A DNA stretch of 64,000 nt from Nemertoderma westbladi (lineage: Eukaryota > Xenacoelomorpha > Nemertodermatida > Nemertodermatidae). The translations under genes were made by a program, and so were the position numbers. The stretch spans positions 35,951-99,950 of the forward strand of contig JAUCBJ010000326.1 of assembly GCA_032718475.1 (NCBI GenBank). The letters are read 5' to 3'. The notes under the pieces were generated by a model. It saw only the letters and a program-made list of their open reading frames with translations, searched no databases and was not told the origin of the DNA. Below, in pieces: positions 1-12,147 of the stretch. Every line of letters begins with the position of its first letter. Positions within the stretch are counted from its first letter, which is position 1.

Positions 1-1894
1 TCGTGATGAGGGACAGGGTAGCCCGGGAAACTGTTGCCCCCACAGTCCCGAACCTTCGTGATCAAGGTCAGGGTAGCCCGGGAAACGGCTGCCCCCACAG
101 TCCCACACCTTCGTGATCAGGACCAGGGTAGCCCGGGAAACTGTTGCCCCCACAGTCCCGAACCTTCGTGATCAAGGTCAGGGTAGCCCGGGAAACTGTT
201 GCCCACACAGTCCCGCACCTTAGTGATGAGGGCCAGGGTAGCCCGGGAAACTGTTGCCCACACAGTCCTGCACCTCGTGATGAGGGACAGGGTAGCCCGG
301 GAAACTGTTGCCCCCACAGTCCCGAACCTTCGTGATCAAGGTCAGGGTAGCCCGGGAAACGGCTGCCCCCACAGTCCCACACCTTCGTGATCAGGACCAG
401 GGTAGCCCGGGAAACTGTTGCCCCCACAGTCCCGAACCTTCGTGATCAAGGTCAGGGTAGCCCGGGAAACTGTTGCCCACACAGTCCCGCACCTTAGTGA
501 TCAGGACCAGAGTAGCCCGGGAAACTGTTGCCCCCACAGTCCCGCACCTTCGTGATCAGGGCCAGGGTAGCCCGGGAAACTGTTGCCCCCACAGTCCTGC
601 ACCTTCGAGATCAGGGCCAGGGTTGCCCGGGGAAAGGCTGCCCCCACAGTTCCACACCTTCGTGATCAGGGCCAGGGTAGCCCGGGAAACTGTTGCCCAC
701 ACAGTCCCGAACCTTCGTGATCAAGGTCAGGGTTGCCCGGGAAACTGTTGCCCCCACAGTCCTGCACCTTCGTGATCAGGGCCAGGGTAGCCCGGGAAGC
801 TGTTGCCTCCACACTCCCACACCTTCGTGACCAGGGCCAGGGCTGCCCGGGAAACGGCTTCCCCCACAGTCCTGCACCTCGTGATCAGGGCCAGGGTAGC
901 CCGGGAAACTGTTGCCTCCACACTCCCACACCTTCGTGACCAGGGCCAGGGCTGCCCGGGAAACGGCTTCCCCCACAGTCCTGCACCTCGTGATCAGGAC
1001 AAGGGTAGCCCGGGAAACTGTTGCCCCCACAGTCCTGCACCTTCGTGATCAGGGCCAGGGTAACCCGGGAACCTGTTGGCCCCACAGTCCTGCACCTTCG
1101 TGATCAGGGCCAGGGTAGCCCGGGAAACTGTTGCCCCCACAGTCCCGCACCTTCGTGACCAGGGCCAGGGCTGCCCGGGAAACGGCTTCCCCCACAGTCC
1201 TGCACCTCGTAATCAGGACAAGGGTAGCCCGGGAAACTGTTGCCCCCACAGTCCTGCACCTTCGTGATCAGGGCCAGGGTAACCCGGGAACCTGTTGCCC
1301 CCACAGACCTGCACCTTCGTGATCAGGGCCAGGGTAGCCCGGGAAACTGTTGCCCCCACAGTCCTGCACCTTCGTGATCAGGGCCAGGGTAGCCCGGGAA
1401 GCTGTTGCCTCCACACTCCCACACCTTCGTGACCAGGGCCAGGGCTGCCCGGGAAACGGCTTCCCCCACAGTCCTGCACCTCGTGATCAGGACAAGGGTA
1501 GCCCGGGAAACTGTTGCCCCCACAGTCCCGCACCTTCGTGATCAGGACCAGGGTAGCCCAGGAAACTGTTGCCCCCACAGTCCCGCACCTTCGTGATCAG
1601 GACCAGGGTAGCCCAGGAAACTGTTGCCCCCACAGTCCTGCACCTCGTGATCAGGACCAGGGTAACCCGGGAAACTGTTGCCTCCCCAGTCCTGCACCTT
1701 CGTGATCAGGGCCAGGGTAGCCCGGGAAACTGTTGCCCCCCACAGTCCCGCACCTTCGTGATCAGGACCAGGGTAGCCCGGGAAACTGTTGCCCCCCCAG
1801 TCCCGCACCTTCGTGATCAGGGCCAGGGTAGCCCGGGAAACTGTTGCCCCCACAGTCCCGCACCTTCGTGATCAGGGCCAGGGTAGCCCGGGAA

Positions 1895-2656
1895 GTACTC
1901 TCAGAATCATTAGAGGGAGCCCAGCGGCTCCTCAGCTCATTAGAACATGCTGCTTCTAGTGTTGGTCTTTTTATTAACTCCAGAAAGACCAAAATTCTGA
2001 CAGTTAACTTTGAAAGTCCTCAGCAAGTCTCTGATTGGATGAGCATAAGCTCAAAGGATGGTATGCTTGAGCATGTGGACGACTTCTGTTACCTGGGATC
2101 ATGGATCCGGAAGTCAGGTGAGGACCTTCGAATACGTAAGGGAAAGGCATGGGCAGCCTTGAATAGGCTTTCCAGGATTTGGAAGTCACCTAGAATTAAT
2201 CGGAAACTTAAGGTCCGATTATTTAGAGCAGCAGTAGTTCCAGTACTCCTCTACGGGAGTCCATGCTGGGCTCTAACTGCTGAGGACACCAAATCTCTGG
2301 ATGGCACATTCACAAGAATGCTACGCCGGGTACATTGTGTCAAGTATAATGCACACATCTCCAACCAGACACTATATAACATTGGAGGTGTCTCATTGGT
2401 TCCCCCAAGCTTGACACTAGAACAAAATCGCCTCCGCTTTGCAGGACATTGCTTTCGCCGTGAGGACCAGCCAGTGCATAATCTTGTACTTTGGCAGCCT
2501 CATGGAGTGAATAAGCATGGTGGACAGCCCATGACTTTCTTGAGACGCATCTTAAAGGACACTGGCCTTAAAGATGCGGATGATCTAGCAAATGTCATGG
2601 GTGATAGGGAGTTGTGGCGGCGCAATTTTGTTGACAAGCCGGCACAGCATTCTTAA
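1895..2656 (+). pseudogene. Reverse transcriptase C-terminal fragment (RTE-like), copy A
   Basis: About 253 codons are open from the element junction to the stop at 2654-2656. Visible family features are the post-catalytic segment (LLSSLEHAASSVGLFIN, KTKIL), the thumb region with CYLGSWI, LFRAAVVPVLLYGSPCWAL and MLRRVH, and the C-terminal tail with RFAGHCFRREDQPV, LVLWQPHG and DLANVMGDRELWRR, which is common in animal RTE-like elements. The catalytic palm (YADD) and the endonuclease domain are missing. The frame is open upstream into the minisatellite only by chance. This is a non-functional fragment: it cannot reverse transcribe. The exact clade within the RTE group is not certain. Confidence 0.88.
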
Positions 2657-2695
2657 AAATGCAGCTGCAATGCAGCATGCCGATCCTAGTAGTAG
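1895..2695 (+). mobile_element. 5'-truncated RTE-like non-LTR retrotransposon, copy A
   Basis: An 0.8-kb unique segment interrupts the minisatellite. It codes for the C-terminal part of a non-LTR reverse transcriptase, has a short 3' UTR and ends in (TAG)n, the simple-repeat tail typical of RTE-like elements. The unit sequence TAGCCCGGGAA is present on both sides (1884-1894 and 2696-2706), consistent with an 11-bp target-site duplication, although the first TAG could belong to the tail. The 5' end is cut just behind the place where the catalytic YADD box would lie, so the copy was dead on arrival. Confidence 0.9.
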
Positions 2696-5600
2696 TAGCC
2701 CGGGAATCTGTTGCCCACGCAGTCCCGCACCTTAGTGATCAGGGCCAGGGCTGCCCGGGAAACAGCTCCCCCCACAGTCCCGCACCTTCGTGATCAGGGC
2801 CAGGGTAGCCGGGGAAACTGTTGCCCCCACAGTCCTGCACCTCGTGATCAGGACCAGGGTAGGCCGGGAAACTGTTGCCGCCACAGTCCTGCACCTTCGT
2901 GATCAGGACCAGGGTAGCCCGGGAAACTGTTGCCCGCACAGTCCCGCACCTTAGTGATCAGGGCCAGGGCTGCCCGGGAAACAGCTCCCCTCACAGTCCC
3001 GCACCTTCGTGATCAGGGCCAGGGTAGCCCGGGAAACTGTTGCCCCCACAGTCCTGCACCTCGTGATCAGGACCAGGATAGCCCGGGAAACTGTTGCCCC
3101 CACACTCCCGCACCTTAGTGACCAGGGCCAGGGCTGCCCGGGAAACAGCTCCCCCCACAGTCCCGCGCCTTCGTGATCAGGGCCAGGGTAGCCCGGGAAA
3201 CTGTTGCCCCCACAGTCCTGCACCTCGTGATCAGGACCAGGGTAGCCCGGGAAACTGTTGCCGCCACAGTCCTGCACCTCGTGATCAGGACCAGGGTAGC
3301 CCGGGAAACTGTTGCCGCCACAGTCCTGCACCTCGTGATCAGGGCCAGGGTAGCCCGGGAAACTGTTGCCCACACAGTCCCGCACCTTCGTGATCAGGGC
3401 CAGGGTAGCCCGGGAAACCGTTGCCCCCATGGTCCCGGAAACGGCTGCCCCCACAGTCCCGCATATTCGTGATCAGGGGCCAGGGTTGCCCGGGAAACTG
3501 CTGCCCCCACAGTCCTGCACCTCGTGATCAGGGTCAGGGTAGCCCGGGAAACCTTTGCCCCCATGGTCCCGGAAACGGCTGCCCCCACAGTCCTGCACCT
3601 CGTGATCAGGGTCAGGGTAGCCCGGGAAACCGTTGCCCCCATGGTCCCGGAAACGGCTGCCCCCACAGTCCTGCACCTCGTGATCAGGGTCAGGGTAGCC
3701 CGGGAAACCGTTGCCCCCATGGTCCCAGAAACGGCTGCCCCCACAGTCCCGCACCTTCGTGATCAGGGCCAGGGTAGCCCGGGAAACTGTTGCCCCCACA
3801 GTCCCACACCTCGTGATCAGGACCAGGGTAGCCGGGAAACTGTTGCCCCCACAGTCCCACACCTCGTGATCAGGACCAGGGTAGACGGGAAACGGCCGCC
3901 CCCACAGTCCTGCACCTCGTGATCAGGGCCAGGGTAGCCCGGGAAACGGCTGCCCCCACAGTCCCGTACCTCGTGATCAGGGCCAGGGTTGCCCGGGAAA
4001 CGGCTGCCCCCACAGTCCCACACCTCGTGATCAGGACCAGGGTAGCCCGGGAAACGGCTGCCCCCACAGTCCTGCACCTCGTGATCAAGGCCAGGATAGC
4101 CCGGGAAACTGTTGCCCACACAGTCCCGCAACTTAGTGATGAGGGCCAGGGTAGCCCGGGAAACTGTTGCCCACACAGTCCCGCACCTTAGTGATGAGGG
4201 CCAGGGTAACCCGGGAAACTGTTGCCCACACAGTCCTGCACCTCGTGATGAGGGACAGGGTAGCCCGGGAAACTGTTGCCCCCACAGTCCCGAACCTTCG
4301 TGATCAAGGTCAGGGTAGCCCGGGAAACTGTTGCCCACACAGTCCCGCACCTTAGTGATCAGGACCAGAGTAGCCCGGGAAACTGTTGCCCCCACAGTCC
4401 CGCACCTTCGTGATCAGGGCCAGGGTAGCCCGGGAAACTGTTGCCCCCACAGTCCTGCACCTTCGTGATCAGGGCCAGGGTTGCCCGGGAAACGGCCGCC
4501 CCCACAGTCCTGCACCTCGTGATCAGGGCCAGGGTAGCCCGGGAAACGGCTGCCCCCACAGTCCCGCACCTCGTGATCACGGCCAGGGTTGCCCGGGAAA
4601 CGGCTGCCCCCACAGTCCCACACCTTCAGTGATCAGGGCCAGGGTAGCCCGGGAAACGGCTGCCCCCACAGTCCCGCACCTCGTGATCAGGACCAGGGTA
4701 GCCCGGGAAACTGTTGCCCCCACAGTCCCGAACCTTCGTGATCAAGGTCAGGGTAGCCCGGGAAACGGCTGCCCCCACAGTCCCGCACCTTCGTGATCAC
4801 GACCAGGGTAGCCCGGGAAACGGCTGCCCCCACAGTCCCGCACCTCGTGATCAGGGCCAGGGTAGCCCGGGAAACTGTTGCCCCCACAGTCCCGAACCTT
4901 CGTGATCAAGGTCAGGGTAGCCCGGGAAACGGCTGCCCCCACAGTCCTACACCTTCGTGATCAGGACCAGGGTAGCCCGGGAAACGGCTGCCCCCACAGT
5001 CCCGAACCTCGTGATCAAGGTCAGGGTAGCCCGGGAAACTGTTGCCCACACAGTCCCGCACCTTCGTGATCAGGGCCAGGGTAGCCCGGGAAACGGCTGC
5101 CCCCACAGTCCTGCACCTCGTGATCAGGGCCAGGGTAGCCCGGGAAACGGCTGCCCCCACAGTCCCGTACCTCGTGATCAGGGCCAGGGTAGCCCGGGAA
5201 ACGGCTGCCCCCACAGTCCCACACCTCGTGATCAGGACCAGGGTAGCCCGGGAAACGGCTGCCCCCACAGTCCTGCACCTCGTGATCAAGGCCAGGGTAG
5301 CCCGGGAAACTGTTGCCCACACAGTCCCGCACCTTAGTGATGAGGGCCAGGGTAGCCCGGGAAACTGTTGCCCACACAGTCCCGCACCTTCGTGATCAGG
5401 GCCAGGGTAGCCCGGGAAACTGTTGCCCCCACAGTCCTGCACCTCGTGATCAGGGCCAGGGTAGCCCGGGAAACTGTTGCCCCCACAGTCCCGCACCTCG
5501 TGATCAAGGCCAGGGTAGCCCGGGAAACGGCTGCCCCCACAGTCCCACACCTTCGTGATCAGGACCAGGGTAGCCCGGGAAACTGTTGCCCCCACAGTCC

Positions 5601-7118
5601 CGACACCTTCGTGATCAAGGCCAGGGTAGCCCGGGAAACTGTTGCCCACACAGTCCCGCACCTTAGTGATCAGGGCCAGGGTAGCCCGGGAAACTGTTGC
5701 CCCCACAGTCCTGCACCTTCGTGATCAGGGCCAGGGTAGCCCGGGAAACTGTTGCCCCCACAGTCCTGCACCTTCGTGATCAGGGCCAGGGTAGCCCGGG
5801 AAACTGTTGCCCCCACAGTCCCGCACCTTCGTGATCAGGACCAGGGTAGCCCGGGAAACTGTTGCCCCCACAGTCCCGCACCTTCGTGATCAGGTCCAGG
5901 GTAGCCCGGGAAACTGTTGCCCCACACAGTCCCGCACCTTCGTGATCAGGGCCAGGGTAGCCCGGGAAACTGTTGCCCCCACAGTCCTGCACCTTCGTGA
6001 TCAGGGCCAGGGTAGCCCGGGAAACTGTTGCCCCCACAGTCCTGCACCTTCGTGATCAGGGCCAGGGTAGCCCGGGAAACTGTTGCCCCCACAGTCCCAC
6101 ACCTTCGTGATCAGGGCCAGGGTAGCCCGGGAAACTGTTGCCCCCACAGTCCCGCACCTTCGTGATCAGGACCAGGGTAGCCCGGGAAACTGTTGCCCCC
6201 ACAGTCCTGCACCTTCGTGATCAGGGCCAGGGTAGCCCGGGAAACTGTTGCCCCCACAGTCCTGCACCTTCGTGATCAGGGCCAGGGTAGCCCGGGAAAC
6301 TGTTGCCCCCACAGTCCCGCACCTTCGTGATCAGGGCCAGGGTAGCCCGGGAAACTGTTGCCCCCACAGTCCCGCACCTTCGTGATCAGGGCCAGGGTAG
6401 CCCGGGAAACTGTTGCCCCCACAGTCCTGCACCTTCGTGATCAGGGCCAGGGTAGCCCGGGAAACTGTTGCCCCCACAGTCCTGCACCTTCGTGATCAGG
6501 GCCAGGGTAGCCCGGGAAACTGTTGCCCCCACAGTCCTGCACCTTCGTGATCAGGGCCAGGGTAGCCCGGGAAACTGTTGCCCCCACAGTCCCGACACCT
6601 TCGTGATCAGGGCCAGGGTGCCCGGGAACTGTTGCCCCCACAGTCCCCACCTTCGTGACAGGGCCAGGGTGCCCGGGAAACGGCTTCCCCCACAGTCCTG
6701 CACCTCGTGATCAGGACAAGGGTAGCCCGGGAAACTGTTGCCCCCACAGTCCCGCACCTTCGTGATCAGGACCAGGGTAGCCCAGGAAACTGTTGCCCCC
6801 ACAGTCCCGCACCTTCGTGATCAGGACCAGGGTAGCCCAGGAAACTGTTGCCCCCACAGTCCTGCACCTCGTGATCAGGACCAGGGTAACCCGGGAAACT
6901 GTTGCCTCCCCAGTCCTGCACCTTCGTGATCAGGGCCAGGGTAGCCCGGGAAACTGTTGCCCCCCACAGTCCCGCACCTTCGTGATCAGGACCAGGGTAG
7001 CCCGGGAAACTGTTGCCCCCCCAGTCCCGCACCTTCGTGATCAGGGCCAGGGTAGCCCGGGAAACTGTTGCCCCCACAGTCCCGCACCTTCGTGATCAGG
7101 GCCAGGGTAGCCCGGGAA

Positions 7119-7880
7119 GTACTCTCAGAATCATTAGAGGGAGCCCAGCGGCTCCTCAGCTCATTAGAACATGCTGCTTCTAGTGTTGGTCTTTTTATTA
7201 ACTCCAGAAAGACCAAAATTCTGACAGTTAACTTTGAAAGTCCTCAGCAAGTCTCTGATTGGATGAGCATAAGCTCAAAGGATGGTATGCTTGAGCATGT
7301 GGACGACTTCTGTTACCTGGGATCATGGATCCGGAAGTCAGGTGAGGACCTTCGAATACGTAAGGGAAAGGCATGGGCAGCCTTGAATAGGCTTTCCAGG
7401 ATTTGGAAGTCACCTAGAATTAATCGGAAACTTAAGGTCCGATTATTTAGAGCAGCAGTAGTTCCAGTACTCCTCTACGGGAGTCCATGCTGGGCTCTAA
7501 CTGCTGAGGACACCAAATCTCTGGATGGCACATTCACAAGAATGCTACGCCGGGTACATTGTGTCAAGTATAATGCACACATCTCCAACCAGACACTATA
7601 TAACATTGGAGGTGTCTCATTGGTTCCCCCAAGCTTGACACTAGAACAAAATCGCCTCCGCTTTGCAGGACATTGCTTTCGCCGTGAGGACCAGCCAGTG
7701 CATAATCTTGTACTTTGGCAGCCTCATGGAGTGAATAAGCATGGTGGACAGCCCATGACTTTCTTGAGACGCATCTTAAAGGACACTGGCCTTAAAGATG
7801 CGGATGATCTAGCAAATGTCATGGGTGATAGGGAGTTGTGGCGGCGCAATTTTGTTGACAAGCCGGCACAGCATTCTTAA
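7119..7880 (+). pseudogene. Reverse transcriptase C-terminal fragment (RTE-like), copy B
   Basis: The translation is identical to the fragment at 1895-2656 and ends with the same stop. It lacks the YADD catalytic box and the endonuclease and is therefore non-functional. The unbroken frame in both copies reflects recent duplication, not selection. Confidence 0.88.
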
Positions 7881-7919
7881 AAATGCAGCTGCAATGCAGC
7901 ATGCCGATCCTAGTAGTAG
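7119..7919 (+). mobile_element. 5'-truncated RTE-like non-LTR retrotransposon, copy B
   Basis: Identical copy of the element at 1895-2695, carried by the 5224-bp-offset block duplication and not by a separate insertion, because the flanking minisatellite variants and the putative target-site duplication are the same. Confidence 0.9.
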
Positions 7920-10627
7920 TAGCCCGGGAATCTGTTGCCCACGCAGTCCCGCACCTTAGTGATCAGGGCCAGGGCTGCCCGGGAAACAGCTCCCCCCACA
8001 GTCCCGCACCTTCGTGATCAGGGCCAGGGTAGCCGGGGAAACTGTTGCCCCCACAGTCCTGCACCTCGTGATCAGGACCAGGGTAGGCCGGGAAACTGTT
8101 GCCGCCACAGTCCTGCACCTTCGTGATCAGGACCAGGGTAGCCCGGGAAACTGTTGCCCGCACAGTCCCGCACCTTAGTGATCAGGGCCAGGGCTGCCCG
8201 GGAAACAGCTCCCCTCACAGTCCCGCACCTTCGTGATCAGGGCCAGGGTAGCCCGGGAAACTGTTGCCCCCACAGTCCTGCACCTCGTGATCAGGACCAG
8301 GATAGCCCGGGAAACTGTTGCCCCCACACTCCCGCACCTTAGTGACCAGGGCCAGGGCTGCCCGGGAAACAGCTCCCCCCACAGTCCCGCGCCTTCGTGA
8401 TCAGGGCCAGGGTAGCCCGGGAAACTGTTGCCCCCACAGTCCTGCACCTCGTGATCAGGACCAGGGTAGCCCGGGAAACTGTTGCCGCCACAGTCCTGCA
8501 CCTCGTGATCAGGACCAGGGTAGCCCGGGAAACTGTTGCCGCCACAGTCCTGCACCTCGTGATCAGGGCCAGGGTAGCCCGGGAAACTGTTGCCCACACA
8601 GTCCCGCACCTTCGTGATCAGGGCCAGGGTAGCCCGGGAAACCGTTGCCCCCATGGTCCCGGAAACGGCTGCCCCCACAGTCCCGCATATTCGTGATCAG
8701 GGGCCAGGGTTGCCCGGGAAACTGCTGCCCCCACAGTCCTGCACCTCGTGATCAGGGTCAGGGTAGCCCGGGAAACCTTTGCCCCCATGGTCCCGGAAAC
8801 GGCTGCCCCCACAGTCCTGCACCTCGTGATCAGGGTCAGGGTAGCCCGGGAAACCGTTGCCCCCATGGTCCCGGAAACGGCTGCCCCCACAGTCCTGCAC
8901 CTCGTGATCAGGGTCAGGGTAGCCCGGGAAACCGTTGCCCCCATGGTCCCAGAAACGGCTGCCCCCACAGTCCCGCACCTTCGTGATCAGGGCCAGGGTA
9001 GCCCGGGAAACTGTTGCCCCCACAGTCCCACACCTCGTGATCAGGACCAGGGTAGCCGGGAAACTGTTGCCCCCACAGTCCCACACCTCGTGATCAGGAC
9101 CAGGGTAGACGGGAAACGGCCGCCCCCACAGTCCTGCACCTCGTGATCAGGGCCAGGGTAGCCCGGGAAACGGCTGCCCCCACAGTCCCGTACCTCGTGA
9201 TCACGGCCAGGGTTGCCCGGGAAACGGCTGCCCCCACAGTCCCACACCTTCGTGATCAGGGCCAGGGTAGCCCGGGAAACGGCTGCCCCCACAGTCCCGT
9301 ACCTCGTGATCAGGGCCAGGGTTGCCCGGGAAACGGCTGCCCCCACAGTCCCGCACCTTCGTGATCAGGGCCAGGGTAGCCCGGGAAACTGCTGCCCCCA
9401 CAGTCCTGCACCTCGTGATCAGGGTCAGGGTAGCCCGGGAAACTGTTGCCCCCACAGTCCCACACCTCGTGATCAGGACCAGGGTAGCCCGGGAAACTGT
9501 TGCCCCCACAGTCCCACACCTCGTGATCAGGACCAGGGTAGCCGGGAAACGCCGCCCCCACAGTCCTGCACCTCGTGATCAGGGCCAGGGTAGCCCGGGA
9601 AACGGCTGCCCCCACAGTCCCGTACCTCGTGATCAGGGCCAGGGTTGCCCGGGAAACGGCTGCCCCCACAGTCCCACACCTCGTGATCAGGACCAGGGTA
9701 GCCCGGGAAACGGCTGCCCCCACAGTCCTGCACCTCGTGATCAAGGCCAGGATAGCCCGGGAAACTGTTGCCCACACAGTCCCGCACCTTAGTGATGAGG
9801 GCCAGGGTAGCCCGGGAAACTGTTGCCCACACAGTCCCGCACCTTAGTGATGAGGGCCAGGGTAACCCGGGAAACTGTTGCCCACACAGTCCTGCACCTC
9901 GTGATGAGGGACAGGGTAGCCCGGGAAACTGTTGCCCCCACAGTCCCGAACCTTCGTGATCAAGGTCAGGGTAGCCCGGGAAACTGTTGCCCACACAGTC
10001 CCGCACCTTAGTGATCAGGACCAGAGTAGCCCGGGAAACTGTTGCCCCCACAGTCCCGCACCTTCGTGATCAGGGCCAGGGTAGCCCGGGAAACTGTTGC
10101 CCCCACAGTCCTGCACCTTCGCGATCAGGGCCAGGGTTGCCCGGGAAACGGCCGCCCCCACAGTCCTGCACCTCGTGATCAGGGCCAGGGTAGCCCGGGA
10201 AACGGCTGCCCCCACAGTCCCGTACCTCGTGATCACGGCCAGGGTTGCCCGGGAAACGGCTGCCCCCACAGTCCCACACCTTCGTGATCAGGGCCAGGGT
10301 AGCCCGGGAAACGGCTGCCCCCACAGTCCCGTACCTCGTGATCAGGACCAGGGTAGCCCGGGAAACTGTTGCCCCCACAGTCCCGAACCTTCGTGATCAA
10401 GGTCAGGGTAGCCCGGGAAACGGCTGCCCCCACAGTCCCACACCTTCGTGATCACGACCAGGGTAGCCCGGGGAACGGCTGCCCCCACAGTCCCGTACCT
10501 CGTGATCAGGACCAGGGTAGCCCGGGAAACTGTTGCCCCCACAGTCCCGAACCTTCGTGATCAAGGTCAGGGTAGCCCGGGAAACGGCTGCCCCCACAGT
10601 CCCACACCTTCGTGATCAGGACCAGGG

Positions 10628-10997
10628 TAGCCCGGGAAACTGTTGCCCCCACAGTCCCGAGCCTTTGTGATCAAGGTCAGGGTAGCCCGGGAAACTGTTG
10701 CCCACACAGTCCCGCACCTTAGTGATCAGGACCAGAGTAGCCCGGGAAACTGTTGCCCCCACAGTCCTGCACCTCGTGATCAGGGCCAGGGTAGCCCGGG
10801 AAACGGCTGCCCCCACAGTCCCGTACCTCGTGATCAGGGCCAGGGTTGCCCGGGAAACGGCTGCCCCCACAGTCCCACACCTCGTGATCAGGACCAGGGT
10901 AGCCCGGGAAACGGCTGCCCCCACAGTCCTGCACCTCGTGATCAAGGCCAGGGTAGCCCGGGAAACTGTTGCCCACACAGTCCCGCACCTTAGTGAT
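10628..10997 (+). repeat. Local higher-order repeat of the minisatellite, copy 1
   Basis: This stretch of about 370 bp matches 11778-12147 (offset 1150 bp) with only a few differences, including the rare variants GTCCCGAGCC and CAGTAGC-type units with ACCAGAGTAGCC. It shows that blocks of several units are amplified together. Confidence 0.75.
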
Positions 10998-11777
10998 CAG
11001 GGCCAGGGTTGCCCGGGGAAAGGCTGCCCCCACAGTTCCACACCTTCGTGATCAGGGCCAGGGTAGCCCGGGAAACTGTTGCCCCCACAGTCCCGAACCT
11101 TCGTGATCAAGGTCAGGGTAGCCCGGGAAACTGTTGCCCACACAGTCCCGCACCTTAGTGATCAGGACCAGAGTAGCCCGGGAAACTGTTGCCCCCACAG
11201 TCCCGCACCTTCGTGATCAGGGCCAGGGTAGCCCGGGAAACTGTTGCCCCCACAGTCCTGCACCTTCGTGATCAGGGCCAGGGTTGCCCGGGGAAAGGCT
11301 GCCCCCACAGTTCCGTACCTTCGTGATCAAGGTCAGGGTAGCCCGGGAAACTGTTGCCCACACAGTCCCGCACCTTAGTGATCAGGACCAGAGTAGCCCG
11401 GGAAACTGTTGCCCCCACAGTCCCGCACCTTCGTGATCAGGGCCAGGGTAGCCCGGGAAACTGCTGCCCCCACAGTCCCGCACCTTCGTGATCAGGGCCA
11501 GGGTAGCCCGGGAAACTGTTGCCCCCACAGTCCCGAACCTTCGTGATCAAGGTCAGGGTTGCCCGGGAAACTGTTGCCCACACAGTCCCGAACCTTCGTG
11601 ATCAAGGTCAGGGTTGCCCGGGAAACTGTTGCCCCCACAGTCCTGCACCTCGTGATCAGGGCCAGGGTAGCCCGGGAAACTGTTGCCCCCACAGTCCCGA
11701 ACCTTCGTGATCAAGGTCAGGGTAGCCCGGGAAACTGTTGCCCACACAGTCCCGCACCTTAGTGATCAGGACCAGAG

Positions 11778-12147
11778 TAGCCCGGGAAACTGTTGCCCCC
11801 ACAGTCCCGAGCCTTCGTGATCAAGGTCAGGGTAGCCCGGGAAACTGTTGCCCACACAGTCCCGCACCTTAGTGATCAGGACCAGAGTAGCCCGGGAAAC
11901 TGTTGCCCCCACAGTCCTGCACCTCGTGATCAGGGCCAGGGTAGCCCGGGAAACGGCTGCCCCCACAGTCCCGTACCTCGTGATCAGGGCCAGGGTTGCC
12001 CGGGAAACGGCTGCCCCCACAGTCCCACACCTCGTGATCAGGACCAGGGTAGCCCGGGAAACGGCTGCCCCCACAGTCCTGCACCTCGCGATCAAGGCCA
12101 GGGTAGCCCGGGAAACTGTTGCCCACACAGTCCCGCACCTTAGTGAT
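11778..12147 (+). repeat. Local higher-order repeat of the minisatellite, copy 2
   Basis: Second copy of the block at 10628-10997. Related blocks with the same order of variants also occur near 3900-4400, 9575-10050 and 13900-14380. Confidence 0.75.

Larger units (their letters stand above)
1447..3979 (+). repeat. 2.5-kb duplicated block, copy A
   Basis: This block, made of minisatellite units plus one retrotransposon insertion, recurs 5224 bp downstream at 6671-9203. By eye I found no difference inside the block; identity stops at about 1447/6671 on the left and at 3980/9204 on the right (G versus C). It is either a very recent higher-order duplication or a false duplication of the assembly. 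Confidence 0.9.
6671..9203 (+). repeat. 2.5-kb duplicated block, copy B
   Basis: Second copy of the block at 1447-3979, same orientation, offset exactly 5224 bp. It includes the same retrotransposon insertion with the same junctions, so the duplication happened after the insertion. Confidence 0.9.
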
